This document shows, one piece after another, positions 15,946 through 25,309 of a DNA stretch of 64,000 nt. Numbering within the stretch: the stretch's first letter is position 1; the number at the start of each line of letters is the position of its first letter. Below the pieces are notes generated by a model. It worked only from the letters and a program-made list of their open reading frames with translations, searched no databases and had not been told where the DNA came from. The stretch is taken from NCBI RefSeq assembly GCF_001909285.1, contig NZ_MRSV01000001.1, positions 2,374,556 to 2,438,555 on the forward strand. The letters are read 5' to 3'. This DNA comes from Exiguobacterium profundum (GTDB lineage: Bacteria > Bacillota > Bacilli > Exiguobacteriales > Exiguobacteriaceae). The position numbers and the translations under genes are program-made.

Positions 15946-17595
15946 ATGCGAAAACGTGAAGACGGATATGTTCTCGTGCTTGTTCTCGTGACGATGGCGG
16001 CTCTCGCCGTCCTCTCGCTCGCCGCCATGCAAGTCAACTTGGCGTCGAATAAATTGACGGTCATCCGTACGGAAGATACTCAACTGAATGAAGATGCGAA
16101 AAGCGCACTTCGCCTCATCACCGATGAGGTTCGGACCCAGTTCCCGCTTCACGGAGAAGCGGAAGTCCCGACTCATATGGAATCGGAAGCGGCATTCCAA
16201 AGCAAGGTTCAGTCGCTCATCGTCAGTGACGAACCGTTCACGGCATTGACTACGGATAGTGAGGTCCGCTATTCCATCGAGCTGAAGAAAGATGCTACAG
16301 ATACCGCCATTCAGACGGCGCCGTTCACGACGATTCTCCAAGTGAACGTCACGGCATCGCGACAAGTGAATCCGGAACAACCGATGCTTACCGTTGAATA
16401 CACGCAAGACTTATACTTGACGGCTCTCCCGTCCTTTTTATACTACGTCCTCGGGTCCGACCAACAGTTGGACGTGAACGGCATGCCGACTATTCAAGGA
16501 AATATCTATTCAGGTGGTCCTCTCGCTTTCATGCGTCAAGCGAACTTCCAATTAAATGGTGTGGCGAAGCAGATTGAAAATGTCGATTCCAGTCGTCTTC
16601 ACCTGAATGGCCGAATCGATTTAGTCGAATTGAGCGATTGCTTGAGTTGCCAGCAAGAGAACTACTTCACGGTAGGTCCGGAACAAGCTGGCGAGAAGGC
16701 GGACGCCGGGGTGTCCCCGAGTCGCTTTTCTCCATTCCAATACGACTACTCAATCATCGAATTTTTAAATCGACGACTCGACACACCGCTCGCATACACA
16801 AATGACGTCGATTCAAAAATCTTTGAAGAAAGCCTGATTCGCTCGACCAATCAAGTGTTCGAACTCGAGCGCGTGCTTTCGGAAGATGGGACATCGATTA
16901 TCGAACGCCCAACTTCGTACTTACGGGCGGATGCCTACAACGCACTCACCGACCCGACCATCGTGACATTACCGGATGCCATTTCGGATCGCGCCATGTA
17001 TGTCACGGAATCCATCACCGAGTCGAATGCCCCGCTTCTTTTCGACGGGGACGTCGTCATTGAATCACTCGAGAAGCTGACGATTGCACGGCCACTGATC
17101 GTACGTGGTGACTTGACAATTAAAGGGAACGTCTCCTTCAGTTCGACAGTCTACACGCTCGGTGATACGTTCATCGACCGAGCCAATATTCTTCCGATTG
17201 ATGCAGACAAAGGGAACTCACTCATCCTGTTATCCAAAGGAAAGATTCTGTTGAACCGAATCAACGAGTTTGATGACACTCCGACGACGCTACAGGCGTT
17301 CATGTATAGTGACTCGAACGAACCGACCTATGTGTATGCGGTCGGATCTATTCTCGAAGTCAACGGAGGTCTGTACAGTAAAGGACCACTCGAAGTGAAC
17401 GTCTTTAGAGGGGAATTTACTGGGGGCAACGGCTTAAGCCCAGCTGAGAACTTCGACCGTCAAGTTCCAGCTCACGAGGCCGAAAAGTCTCGATTAAAAC
17501 TGACGTATAACGATTCCGTGTTCAATCAACTTGAAACATTACCGGTCACGAATCAACTTCAATTCTTCGTCAGTCATCCGGTTCAATTGAAATGA
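15946..17595 (+). CDS. Large PilX-like minor pilin with possible beta-helix domain
   Basis: The 549-residue protein starts MRKREDGYVLVLVLVTMAAL, like PilX N-terminal segments: no clear leader peptidase glutamate, but a hydrophobic helix after a short basic stretch. Residues about 370-480 contain short repeated strands (LTIARPLIVRGDLTIKGNVSF, then INEFDDTPTTLQAFMYS and LEVNGGLYSKG) suggestive of a right-handed beta-helix, as in bactofilin-like or adhesive folds. A CLSC motif lies near residue 230. The ATG at 15946 has GGAGG at spacing 7. A tip adhesin role is inferred. Confidence 0.75.
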   Translation: MRKREDGYVLVLVLVTMAALAVLSLAAMQVNLASNKLTVIRTEDTQLNEDAKSALRLITDEVRTQFPLHGEAEVPTHMESEAAFQSKVQSLIVSDEPFTALTTDSEVRYSIELKKDATDTAIQTAPFTTILQVNVTASRQVNPEQPMLTVEYTQDLYLTALPSFLYYVLGSDQQLDVNGMPTIQGNIYSGGPLAFMRQANFQLNGVAKQIENVDSSRLHLNGRIDLVELSDCLSCQQENYFTVGPEQAGEKADAGVSPSRFSPFQYDYSIIEFLNRRLDTPLAYTNDVDSKIFEESLIRSTNQVFELERVLSEDGTSIIERPTSYLRADAYNALTDPTIVTLPDAISDRAMYVTESITESNAPLLFDGDVVIESLEKLTIARPLIVRGDLTIKGNVSFSSTVYTLGDTFIDRANILPIDADKGNSLILLSKGKILLNRINEFDDTPTTLQAFMYSDSNEPTYVYAVGSILEVNGGLYSKGPLEVNVFRGEFTGGNGLSPAENFDRQVPAHEAEKSRLKLTYNDSVFNQLETLPVTNQLQFFVSHPVQLK

Positions 17596-17600
17596 ATTCA

Positions 17601-17642
17601 AAAAATCGGCTTCCTCTCTGATTGAGAAGAAACCGATTTTTT
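17601..17642. terminator. Bidirectional terminator
   Basis: Arms AAAATCGG (17602-17609) and CCGATTTT (17633-17640), extended inward by TTC/GAA pairing, form a hairpin with A and T tracts on both sides. It serves the minor pilin genes and the convergent ankyrin-like gene, whose stop lies in it. Confidence 0.85.
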
Positions 17643-18303
17643 AGTTCCCCATCTTTAAAATGAGATCCGAGTTGTAGTCTTTGGCCGTCTGTTCCATCTC
17701 TTTTGTCCATTGCGCGCCGTTTTCAAGAAGCAGTTGCGTCAACTCGACCTGATTGTGACGGACCGGCTGCAATAACACCGATTCGTTATCTCGAATCATA
17801 TAGCCTTGTCCGAGGAGTTCTTTGACCGCATCAAGGTTCAACGAGTCGACCGCGATGCCGAGAAGTCGATCGTCTTCAACAAAACGCATCGCCAACTTCC
17901 ATTGATCCGGACTGCCGTTCGCACTGAACAATGGTGTGATAACGGGAATCCCTTCCACTTCCTCGAACGGGTCAATCCCTTGCTCGAAGTATGCTTCAAT
18001 CACGTCTAGAGGTGCGAGCGTCACTGCTGTGGCGAATTGCTCGGCTGTCGGCACAACTTTTTGGTCCTCTAAAACAAGTCGGACGGCCTCCCATTCTTCC
18101 CTTGCCTGTAAATCTGTCAATTCTTCTTCTGTCACCGAAGAGCGTTGACTCACTTCTTTTACTAAATCGTCACCGGATAACTGCGAGAGCTCGGGTTGGG
18201 ATTGACTCCAGTACAGGAGCCCTCCCAATCCGATGACGAGAATCAATCCGGTGATGCCAATCATTATTCGCTTGCGATTCATCATTCGCCAACTTTCTGC
18301 CAT
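17641..18303 (-). CDS. Membrane-anchored ankyrin-like protein
   Basis: The 220-residue protein has one N-terminal membrane helix (about residues 13-32) and an exported or cytosolic helical domain with degenerate ankyrin-type repeats: LAPLDVIEAYFEQGIDPFEEVEGIPVITPLF, written here as two halves around residue 105, and NQVELTQLLLENGAQW near 190. Such repeats mediate protein binding. No good ribosome-binding site is seen for the first ATG; the methionines at residues 7-8 are alternative starts. It begins four bases after the giant secreted protein gene, so the two are probably one transcript. Confidence 0.65.
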   Translation of the reverse strand: MAESWRMMNRKRIMIGITGLILVIGLGGLLYWSQSQPELSQLSGDDLVKEVSQRSSVTEEELTDLQAREEWEAVRLVLEDQKVVPTAEQFATAVTLAPLDVIEAYFEQGIDPFEEVEGIPVITPLFSANGSPDQWKLAMRFVEDDRLLGIAVDSLNLDAVKELLGQGYMIRDNESVLLQPVRHNQVELTQLLLENGAQWTKEMEQTAKDYNSDLILKMGN

Positions 18304-18307
18304 TCAC

Positions 18308-21300
18308 TTAATAACGGTCATCATCCTGTCCCGAGGCATTCGTTTGGATGATGCGTACATAAAACGTATCCTTCACGGCTTCAAACGGTTTTCCAGCCGG
18401 AAGCGTCGTGTAGACTTCCACTTTCGCCACACCAGGTTTCACTGGAATCAACTCTTTTCCTGATCCACTCACTTGAACATATTCTTCGCCGGATACAATC
18501 TTCATGCGATAGTCACGCCAAGTCGAAGTCGTAGGCCAGTACTCAAGGAGAGGTAGTCGTGGTGCCGTCCCTTCACCAATATTGATTGTCATGTCTTTTG
18601 ACATCAATTGGTTCGGGTATTCGTTGACACGGACAACCGACGTGTTCGAACGAATGTTTTGTAACGCATTGTCATCGAATGTCGTCTGAATTGGAATGTC
18701 AGTCACGACACCATTATTTCCGTAACCATGGTTGGCACGTAATTCATATCCTGTCGCACTTTGTGTCACCGTCAAAGCAGATGGGATGGACCCGATTCGT
18801 TCAAACGGAATGGATACGGTTGGTGTTGAGGTCACTTGAATCGAGGCGACTTCGTTCACGCGTTTTTCTTCATCCAAACTATCCCATACCCAAAGGTCGA
18901 GTTGGCTCGGCGTTTGGCTCAAGGATGGTGCCTTGACTTGGATGGTAAAGACGGTGCTCGGAGTAGCGATATTCAAGCCACCGAAGAGGTCACCGACATC
19001 CACAGTCGCCTTAAACTGAGTCGTACCCGGTTTCAGTCCAATGATGTTCAAGTTGTTGCCAACTTGTTCAAACTTCACACTATCCCCAGATTCGACGACA
19101 TAGCGAACCGACTTGTATTGAGCCGTTTCGGGCATGATTTTTGGTGTGACCGTAGTCGTTTGACCGACATACAACTCTTTCGACTGAATAGTAAGTTGCT
19201 CAGGCGGACTGATTACATTGACTTTCGACTCCGCTACGACAAGGGGTCTCTTATCGCCCGGATCGATTGTCAATCGCAACTTCGCAGTTCCTGTTTTCAA
19301 ACCGGTCACAATCGCATTGTTCCCTTGCGTGACGAGTCTCGCGACACCGCTCGCATCGACGATTTCCCACTTCAAGCTACTCCATTTCGGGTTCGTAAAG
19401 GTGTTTCCTTTCGCATCCGTGATGGTCGGACTCACAATTTGCTGTGCCCCAATTTGTAAGGTGACGTCAGGAATCTTCGCTTCATACGCATACGGCGCCC
19501 CGATATTGATCAGCAAGTCTGGGAACGATGATTGAACCTCTAATTCCTTATCCCAGTCGTTGAGTTTATCTAAAATGTGATCTTGCTTCTTCGAATACTC
19601 AATTAACGTCGTTAATTGGTTATCCGCTTTTTTCAACTGGATGAGTGAGGCAGAAGGCTCGATGGCTCGGACGACTACTTCAAACTTCACGGTCCGGTCT
19701 CCACTATCGTTCGGGAGGAAAATGTTCGTGTTCCCATTTCGTTCATAGTACAAGTCCGGCTTCAACTGTAACTTGATTTCATTCGGCTTCGTGACAGGAT
19801 ATTCATTTCCGTTCGTGTCACGAATCGCCACGACTTCGAGTTGACTTGGCAGTTTTTCTGAGAAAGAGGTTGAATCCACTCGTAAAAACTTATCGCCCAA
19901 CTGATTCGGCAATCGATCGAAACGTTCAGGATATTGAACTTGATAGTGAATCGTTCCCGTTTCGTACAAGTTGATTGTCGACGGGTCAATCGAACGGGAC
20001 ACTTGAATCAAGTCGGAAACATTCTCCGCACGTTTGACGTTGATGGTGAACGTATCGATCACCTTCGCATTCCGTTGATCGGACGTCTCGATTTTCACTT
20101 CAATCGGCCAATCTGCGACAACATCCGCTGCCGGAATCGTAAACTCTTTAACTTCGTAGTTGCGTAAGTTATCGAATGCGACCTGTTTCCCGTTATACGT
20201 GATTGTTGAATTGAGGAACAAGTCTTGGAAGTCATAATCGCTCGGCCGCCACATCAATTTGACATCTTGTCCCGCAGTCACTTCGACAGACCCGGCTTTT
20301 AAATCAGCAGAAGTATAGGACTGGTTTGAATCACTGACGGACTCAATCACGTTGTAAGGTTTATGATTTGCTCCGATAAAGGCGCGATACATCGTATTGA
20401 TGAAGATTTTCTTCTCATCTTCTACCGAAAACTTGTTTGTGTGCCCAGCACCGGAGTAGGTGAAATTGTTTTTTGTATACGTATAGTAATGATTGTTTGC
20501 ATCTCCATATACACGATTTCCACCTGTTGAATACAGGTTGTACCAAGGCGTCACATCCGGATCATTCAAATCGAGTGTGAAATATTGGTTATGGGTATTT
20601 GAGATATTTTTAATCGAATCGTCGAGGCGATACGGATAAGAAGTGAAAATCCCATCCTGTACCTTGACTGCCTTATTGGTTGTTTCAGGAGCACCAAATC
20701 CCATGTTCGTGTACATTTTTTGCCCTGAGATATTCAGTGAAGGATTGGCATTCACAAATTGACGTTCCCACTCGGACGTAGGCGATGACGAACTATTCGT
20801 ACGGAAAATCGTATCGTGCGTCAACATGACGCCTTGTCCTGTTTCACTGAAACGTTTGACTTTCGCAGTGGCCGCAGCATTCATGCTTCCATAAACGTTG
20901 TACGAATCTTGGAAACCAAAGATCAGCATATCGTAGTCGTTATTGAGTAATGCCTGATCATAAGTACCACCCTCAAACTGACTCGTTGTACCGTCCGTTA
21001 AATTGAATTCATAATTCCCAGACGGGTCTACTAACATATTAGATAAATAGCTTGAAATTCTTCCGTTCGTGCCGGTTCCTGCAGTGAGCTGTAAGATGTT
21101 CGCTTTCACTTTTTCATCGAGGTAAAGAATACTCCCCTTACGATAATCCGCTCGACCTGTCAACGAATCCTTGACGACGAGCATCCAGTTCTTCGGTCCG
21201 CTAAACGTCGGACGCGATAATGTGAAATTGAGCGTTCCCGATTCTTTTGCCTGTTGCTCAATGACTTTTTCATCCGCATCAAATCGATCGTTATGGTCGT

Positions 21301-22042
21301 AATCGATATACAATTCTACGAATGCCGAAGGAGTTGGTGGTTGCGATAAAGTATAGGCAAAGTTGATTGGATGACGGACACCATCTTTTACTTGAATCGT
21401 CTGATTGCTAATCGACTGATTGTTGTACTTCACTTCAGTTGATTGAAATCTCGGACGGGAAATGGTGAGTTGATTCAACTGCTGCGCCATCTCACGATCG
21501 ACATTCTGTTGATCATTTCGATTAAAGACTTTCACGTTCGCATAATCACGTTGATAGGCTGCCAAGCGTTTTAACTGTGTATCGCCGTTCGTAGCATCCT
21601 CATGCATCAGAAGCGGCAAGCCGACACGGACAACTGTATTGAATAGTTCCGTAGCTTTCAATTCTGTCAAATCGTTCAATTGATTTGTCGTGTCATGATT
21701 TTTCGAGTTGACGACAAGCGTCCCATTTTTATATTTCTCAGTTAAAGGACTGCTCCCAATCATGACCGCATCGAATGCACCTGTCATCGGAAAACGGGAT
21801 GCGTTAAATTGTTTAATTGTCATGAATTGCACATTCACTTTTGCAGTATTTACATTCAGTGAAGCACGATACGAATTCACCGCATTATTGTATTCAGTCA
21901 CTGAAAGTACTTTCGAAGCAGTAAAAGCATCACGAAGAACCAACACGTTTAAAATCGGTTGATTGGTCTCCGCAACTACTCTCTGTGGAATAATGGATAT
22001 GATTAATACGAGAACCGCTATGTATTGCATGAGTTTACGCAA
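18308..22042 (-). CDS. Giant secreted multidomain protein (DUF5057-like N-terminal part, Big-type repeats)
   Basis: The 1244-residue protein has a signal peptide (MRKLMQYIAVLVLIISIIPQ, cut near VVAET). Residues about 30-600 hold a large extracellular region built around statements such as NVLVLRDAFTAS, FDAVMIGSSPLTEKY and YDMLIFGFQDSYNVYG that resembles DUF5057-type proteins; this assignment is tentative. Residues about 870-1080 hold Big-like repeats (VTPKIMPETAQYKSVRYVV, LNIIGLKPGTTQFKATV). No LPXTG motif or membrane tail is present. The start is TTG at 22040-22042 with GGGAGG 8 bases upstream. Substrate and partner are unknown. Confidence 0.72.
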   Translation of the reverse strand: MRKLMQYIAVLVLIISIIPQRVVAETNQPILNVLVLRDAFTASKVLSVTEYNNAVNSYRASLNVNTAKVNVQFMTIKQFNASRFPMTGAFDAVMIGSSPLTEKYKNGTLVVNSKNHDTTNQLNDLTELKATELFNTVVRVGLPLLMHEDATNGDTQLKRLAAYQRDYANVKVFNRNDQQNVDREMAQQLNQLTISRPRFQSTEVKYNNQSISNQTIQVKDGVRHPINFAYTLSQPPTPSAFVELYIDYDHNDRFDADEKVIEQQAKESGTLNFTLSRPTFSGPKNWMLVVKDSLTGRADYRKGSILYLDEKVKANILQLTAGTGTNGRISSYLSNMLVDPSGNYEFNLTDGTTSQFEGGTYDQALLNNDYDMLIFGFQDSYNVYGSMNAAATAKVKRFSETGQGVMLTHDTIFRTNSSSSPTSEWERQFVNANPSLNISGQKMYTNMGFGAPETTNKAVKVQDGIFTSYPYRLDDSIKNISNTHNQYFTLDLNDPDVTPWYNLYSTGGNRVYGDANNHYYTYTKNNFTYSGAGHTNKFSVEDEKKIFINTMYRAFIGANHKPYNVIESVSDSNQSYTSADLKAGSVEVTAGQDVKLMWRPSDYDFQDLFLNSTITYNGKQVAFDNLRNYEVKEFTIPAADVVADWPIEVKIETSDQRNAKVIDTFTINVKRAENVSDLIQVSRSIDPSTINLYETGTIHYQVQYPERFDRLPNQLGDKFLRVDSTSFSEKLPSQLEVVAIRDTNGNEYPVTKPNEIKLQLKPDLYYERNGNTNIFLPNDSGDRTVKFEVVVRAIEPSASLIQLKKADNQLTTLIEYSKKQDHILDKLNDWDKELEVQSSFPDLLINIGAPYAYEAKIPDVTLQIGAQQIVSPTITDAKGNTFTNPKWSSLKWEIVDASGVARLVTQGNNAIVTGLKTGTAKLRLTIDPGDKRPLVVAESKVNVISPPEQLTIQSKELYVGQTTTVTPKIMPETAQYKSVRYVVESGDSVKFEQVGNNLNIIGLKPGTTQFKATVDVGDLFGGLNIATPSTVFTIQVKAPSLSQTPSQLDLWVWDSLDEEKRVNEVASIQVTSTPTVSIPFERIGSIPSALTVTQSATGYELRANHGYGNNGVVTDIPIQTTFDDNALQNIRSNTSVVRVNEYPNQLMSKDMTINIGEGTAPRLPLLEYWPTTSTWRDYRMKIVSGEEYVQVSGSGKELIPVKPGVAKVEVYTTLPAGKPFEAVKDTFYVRIIQTNASGQDDDRY

Positions 22043-22134
22043 TGAATAGTCCTCCCTATTTTTAGTCTTCACTACTAATTATCCCACCCACTTGAAAAAA
22101 TATACATCTATTTCTTTGACATCAGGTAAATGTT

Positions 22135-23337
22135 TTAGCTTAGGAAACGTCTCACTTCACTGATGAAATAAAGAGACCCGGTCACAATCAACGTCTCGCT
22201 TGTCGGCGACTCGACCCACTTCCGTAGCCATGCTTTCCATTCGACAAAGCGCGCTCCATCTTTCTCTAGTTGTGCTTTCGTTCTAGCACGCGGAAACTCA
22301 AATGTCGTTTCGTAAACGTCTCCAATTTCTTGAAGCGCATGAATCATCTTGTCACGGTCTTTATCTTCTAAAATCGCCGTCAACACTGTCACGTCTGTCT
22401 CATATTTGGCTTGTAAAACCAAGGCCTCGATGCCTTCCGGATTATGTGCCCCGTCTAAAATGATACGCGGTCGTTTGCAGACGAGCTCATACCGCCCCGG
22501 ATGTTGTGCTCGCTCGAGCCCTTTTTGGATGGCGTCATCGCGCCAACCGAGGTGACGCGCCACCGCCACGGCACACGCCCCGTTATACGCTTGATGATGT
22601 CCTGTCAATCCGAGCACGACAGATGGCATATTCTCATACGTCACAACTGTGTCTGCCCCGTCCACAATTTTCTTCACGAGTGGACGAACATCATGAATGG
22701 AAGAACCTACATCGTCCCCTTTTTGATGCAACAACTCAATCAATGATTTCTTCTCGATACTATGGAACATCGGCACGCTGCGTTTCATGATGCCGTATTT
22801 CTCTTGTGCAATCTCTTCAAGCGTATCGCCGAGAATGCCTTGATGGTCATGTCCAATTGACGTGACAATGGTCGCAAGTGGATGCGTCAACACATTGGTC
22901 GAATCAAGTCGTCCCCCGAGACCGACTTCCCAAATGATCAAGTCGGGACGTGTGTCATCAAAATAGCACCATGCCATCATCGTCAATAGCTCAAACTCCG
23001 TCAGCGTCTCTGGCGTCTCGTCCGCACAGGATTTGACACGGTTCGCCACGTCGACGAGCGCGTCTTCAGGAATCGGTTCCCCGTTCAACATGATCCGCTC
23101 CTCGAACTGAATGATATAAGGGGAGGTGAATGTGCCGACGGATAAGCCGTTCTCCATCGCCATCGCCCGTAAAAACGCGACGGTCGACCCTTTTCCGTTC
23201 GTCCCGGCCACATGGATGGATCGGCGTTCTTCTAACCCTAATTGCTCAATCATCCAGCTCATCCGCTCAAGACCCGGTTTGATCCCGAAGCGAAGCTGTC
23301 CACTCAACCAATCGAATACATCTTGTCTCGTCTTCAT
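22135..23337 (-). CDS. folC: Folylpolyglutamate synthase/dihydrofolate synthase
   Basis: The 400-residue Mur-ligase-like enzyme adds glutamate to dihydropteroate and to folates using ATP. Visible motifs are the P-loop VAGTNGKGST (about residues 40-49), TSPYIIQFEERI, TIVTSIGHDHQGILG and ILDGAHNPEG in the C-terminal domain. The start chosen is ATG 23337 (MKTRQDVF) with AGGAG at spacing 8; a GTG three codons upstream is too close to that site. In B. subtilis folC follows valS directly; here selO and several accessory genes intervene. Confidence 0.95.
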   Translation of the reverse strand: MKTRQDVFDWLSGQLRFGIKPGLERMSWMIEQLGLEERRSIHVAGTNGKGSTVAFLRAMAMENGLSVGTFTSPYIIQFEERIMLNGEPIPEDALVDVANRVKSCADETPETLTEFELLTMMAWCYFDDTRPDLIIWEVGLGGRLDSTNVLTHPLATIVTSIGHDHQGILGDTLEEIAQEKYGIMKRSVPMFHSIEKKSLIELLHQKGDDVGSSIHDVRPLVKKIVDGADTVVTYENMPSVVLGLTGHHQAYNGACAVAVARHLGWRDDAIQKGLERAQHPGRYELVCKRPRIILDGAHNPEGIEALVLQAKYETDVTVLTAILEDKDRDKMIHALQEIGDVYETTFEFPRARTKAQLEKDGARFVEWKAWLRKWVESPTSETLIVTGSLYFISEVRRFLS

Positions 23338-23446
23338 CTTCCACACTCCTACTGTTTACACTTCTGTTTCATCTTATCAAAATTCACGACAGCCGTTATG
23401 GAAAACAGTCTGTGCTATACTCGAAGCGAAGAAGGAGGCATGCGCC

Positions 23447-24883
23447 ATGACAACTGACTGGAACTTCGAGGCGACGTACCTCGAACTACGTGACATCTTT
23501 TACGACCGCGGACCCATCCATCCGGTCGACAATCCGACACTCGTCTTGTTTAACGATGCATTAGCCGCTTCGCTCGGCCTTGATGCGCAAAGTCTCAAAC
23601 AAGATATCGATTTACTTGCCGGCAATCGTCAAACAGAGACGTCTTTCTCACAAGCATACGCTGGACACCAATTCGGCAACTTGACGATGCTCGGGGACGG
23701 ACGCGCCCTCATGCTCGGGGAACATGTGACTCCGAACGGGAAGCGTGTCGATGTGCAACTGAAGGGATCCGGACCGACGGAGTATTCTAGAGGGGGCGAC
23801 GGACGAGCCGCACTCGGGCCAATGGTACGCGAGTTCATCATCAGCGAGGCGATGCACGCCCTCGGCATTCCGACGAACCGGGCGCTCGCCGTCGTTCAGA
23901 CAGGGGAAGCCATCATGCGTCAAGGTCCGAAGCATGGAGCGATCCTGACTCGGGTCGCCTCAAGTCATCTTCGTGTCGGAACATTCCAATTCGCAGCAGG
24001 CGCCGGCTCCATCGATGACGTCATCGCTCTTACTGAAGTAGCAATCAAACGACACGACCCAGACTTGATCGATGCACCGAATCGCTATGAACAGTTCCTC
24101 GGACGCGTCGTCGAAAGACAGGCGAGACTGATTGCCAACTGGCAACTCGTCGGGTTCATTCATGGGGTGATGAATACGGACAATATGTTCATCAGCGGTG
24201 AAGGTCTCGATTACGGACCATGCGCGTTCATGGACACGTATCATCCGGAGACGGTCTTCAGCTCGATCGACCGAGATGGACGTTACGCCTATGCGAATCA
24301 ACCATATATCGGGTCTTGGAACCTCGCCCGACTGGCGGAGACGTTGCTGCCGCTCCTTGGCGAAACGAAAGAAGAAGCGGTTGATGTCGCGAACAAGCAA
24401 CTCACCCGTTATACCGAGTTGTATAAAGAAGCGTACTTTACCGGACTCGCACATAAGATTGGCCTATTCGTCCGAAAAGATGGTGACGATGAGCTAACGG
24501 ATGAACTGCTTCGCTTGATGATGGAGACGGAGGCAGATTATACGAATACGTTCCGTTCGCTGACGCTTGGTGAGAGTGAATCTCTCCCATTCTCAACCCG
24601 GGAAGATGGGAAGGCGTGGATTGACGCTTGGCAGAAACGTTTGAGTGAGCAAGGTCTCCCGGACGAGGACGTCAGTCGAATCATGCGCCAATATAACCCG
24701 GCCGTCATTCCCCGAAATCATCATGTTGAAAAAGCGATCCAAGCAGCAGAACGAGGCGACTTCGGTCCGACCGAGTCACTACTCACCATTTTGCGTGACC
24801 CATATAACTACGACAAACCGGCTGAATATATATCGGCAGGTCCACCACGAACGTATCCGTATCAAACGTTTTGTGGTACGTGA
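23447..24883 (+). CDS. selO: SelO family protein adenylyltransferase (YdiU)
   Basis: The 478-residue pseudokinase-fold enzyme transfers AMP to proteins at Ser/Thr/Tyr. Conserved stretches include AYAGHQFGNLTMLGDGRA, VQLKGSGPTEYSRGGDGRAA, GPMVREFIISEAMHALGIPT and the metal-binding HGVMNTDNMFISGEGLDYGP. Length is normal for the family. The ATG at 23447 has GGAGG at spacing 8; an extended -10 (TGCTATACT at 23413-23421) precedes it. It lacks an evident C-terminal selenocysteine or cysteine motif. It stands alone, divergent from folC. Confidence 0.93.
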   Translation: MTTDWNFEATYLELRDIFYDRGPIHPVDNPTLVLFNDALAASLGLDAQSLKQDIDLLAGNRQTETSFSQAYAGHQFGNLTMLGDGRALMLGEHVTPNGKRVDVQLKGSGPTEYSRGGDGRAALGPMVREFIISEAMHALGIPTNRALAVVQTGEAIMRQGPKHGAILTRVASSHLRVGTFQFAAGAGSIDDVIALTEVAIKRHDPDLIDAPNRYEQFLGRVVERQARLIANWQLVGFIHGVMNTDNMFISGEGLDYGPCAFMDTYHPETVFSSIDRDGRYAYANQPYIGSWNLARLAETLLPLLGETKEEAVDVANKQLTRYTELYKEAYFTGLAHKIGLFVRKDGDDELTDELLRLMMETEADYTNTFRSLTLGESESLPFSTREDGKAWIDAWQKRLSEQGLPDEDVSRIMRQYNPAVIPRNHHVEKAIQAAERGDFGPTESLLTILRDPYNYDKPAEYISAGPPRTYPYQTFCGT

Positions 24884-24886
24884 TGA

Positions 24887-24930
24887 AACAATCCCTCGAA
24901 CACTTCAATCTGTTCGAGGGATTGTTTTAC
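24887..24930. terminator. Bidirectional terminator after selO
   Basis: Perfect 16-bp arms (24887-24902 with 24911-24926) with flanking T tract on the plus strand and A-rich sequence on the other. It serves selO and the convergent small gene at 24944. Confidence 0.9.
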
Positions 24931-24943
24931 ATTACATTTTAAT

Positions 24944-25291
24944 TCAAAGACCAAAATGAATCATATCTTTCCCTTCATCTCGCGCCTTGATAATTTTTAT
25001 AATCAGCTGCCCCAATTCCGAAGTTGCCTGATTGTTCATTCTATTCAACACAACTTCAAAAAGGAATGATAAAGATGCATGCGGAATCAATGTAATGCCG
25101 CACTCATCCAATCCATGGCCAGGACAATGATATGAGTGAAAGAATGTGCGCATGTCACTTAACTGTTCAATCCATTGCTCCACTTCTTCCCCATCCACCA
25201 CAACACATCCGTATCTTTCCGGCATATACTGCACATGAAGCTCTTCCCCATGAATGGAATCGATTATTCCAAATTCGTGATAATAAGACAC
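24944..25291 (-). CDS. Small acidic protein, paralogue of the neighbouring gene
   Basis: This 115-residue soluble protein is unassigned. It is a paralogue of the product of 25310-25645: both share FHSYH/YHSYN followed by a GxxxxGITxIP motif, SLxxLxEVV and the identical type of C-terminus, EGKDMIHFGL versus EGKDVVHFGI. The start is GTG with GGGGAG close upstream. Such small acidic tandem paralogues are often immunity proteins of contact-dependent toxins, but no toxin gene is present, so that is only a possibility. Confidence 0.68.
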   Translation of the reverse strand: MSYYHEFGIIDSIHGEELHVQYMPERYGCVVVDGEEVEQWIEQLSDMRTFFHSYHCPGHGLDECGITLIPHASLSFLFEVVLNRMNNQATSELGQLIIKIIKARDEGKDMIHFGL

Positions 25292-25309
25292 AATACTCCC
25301 CCCATATCT

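Noticed and set aside
23126-23446. N-terminal extension of selO reaching into folC
   Set aside because: The extension overlaps folC and the promoter; homologues start at the ATG at 23447, which has a good ribosome-binding site.
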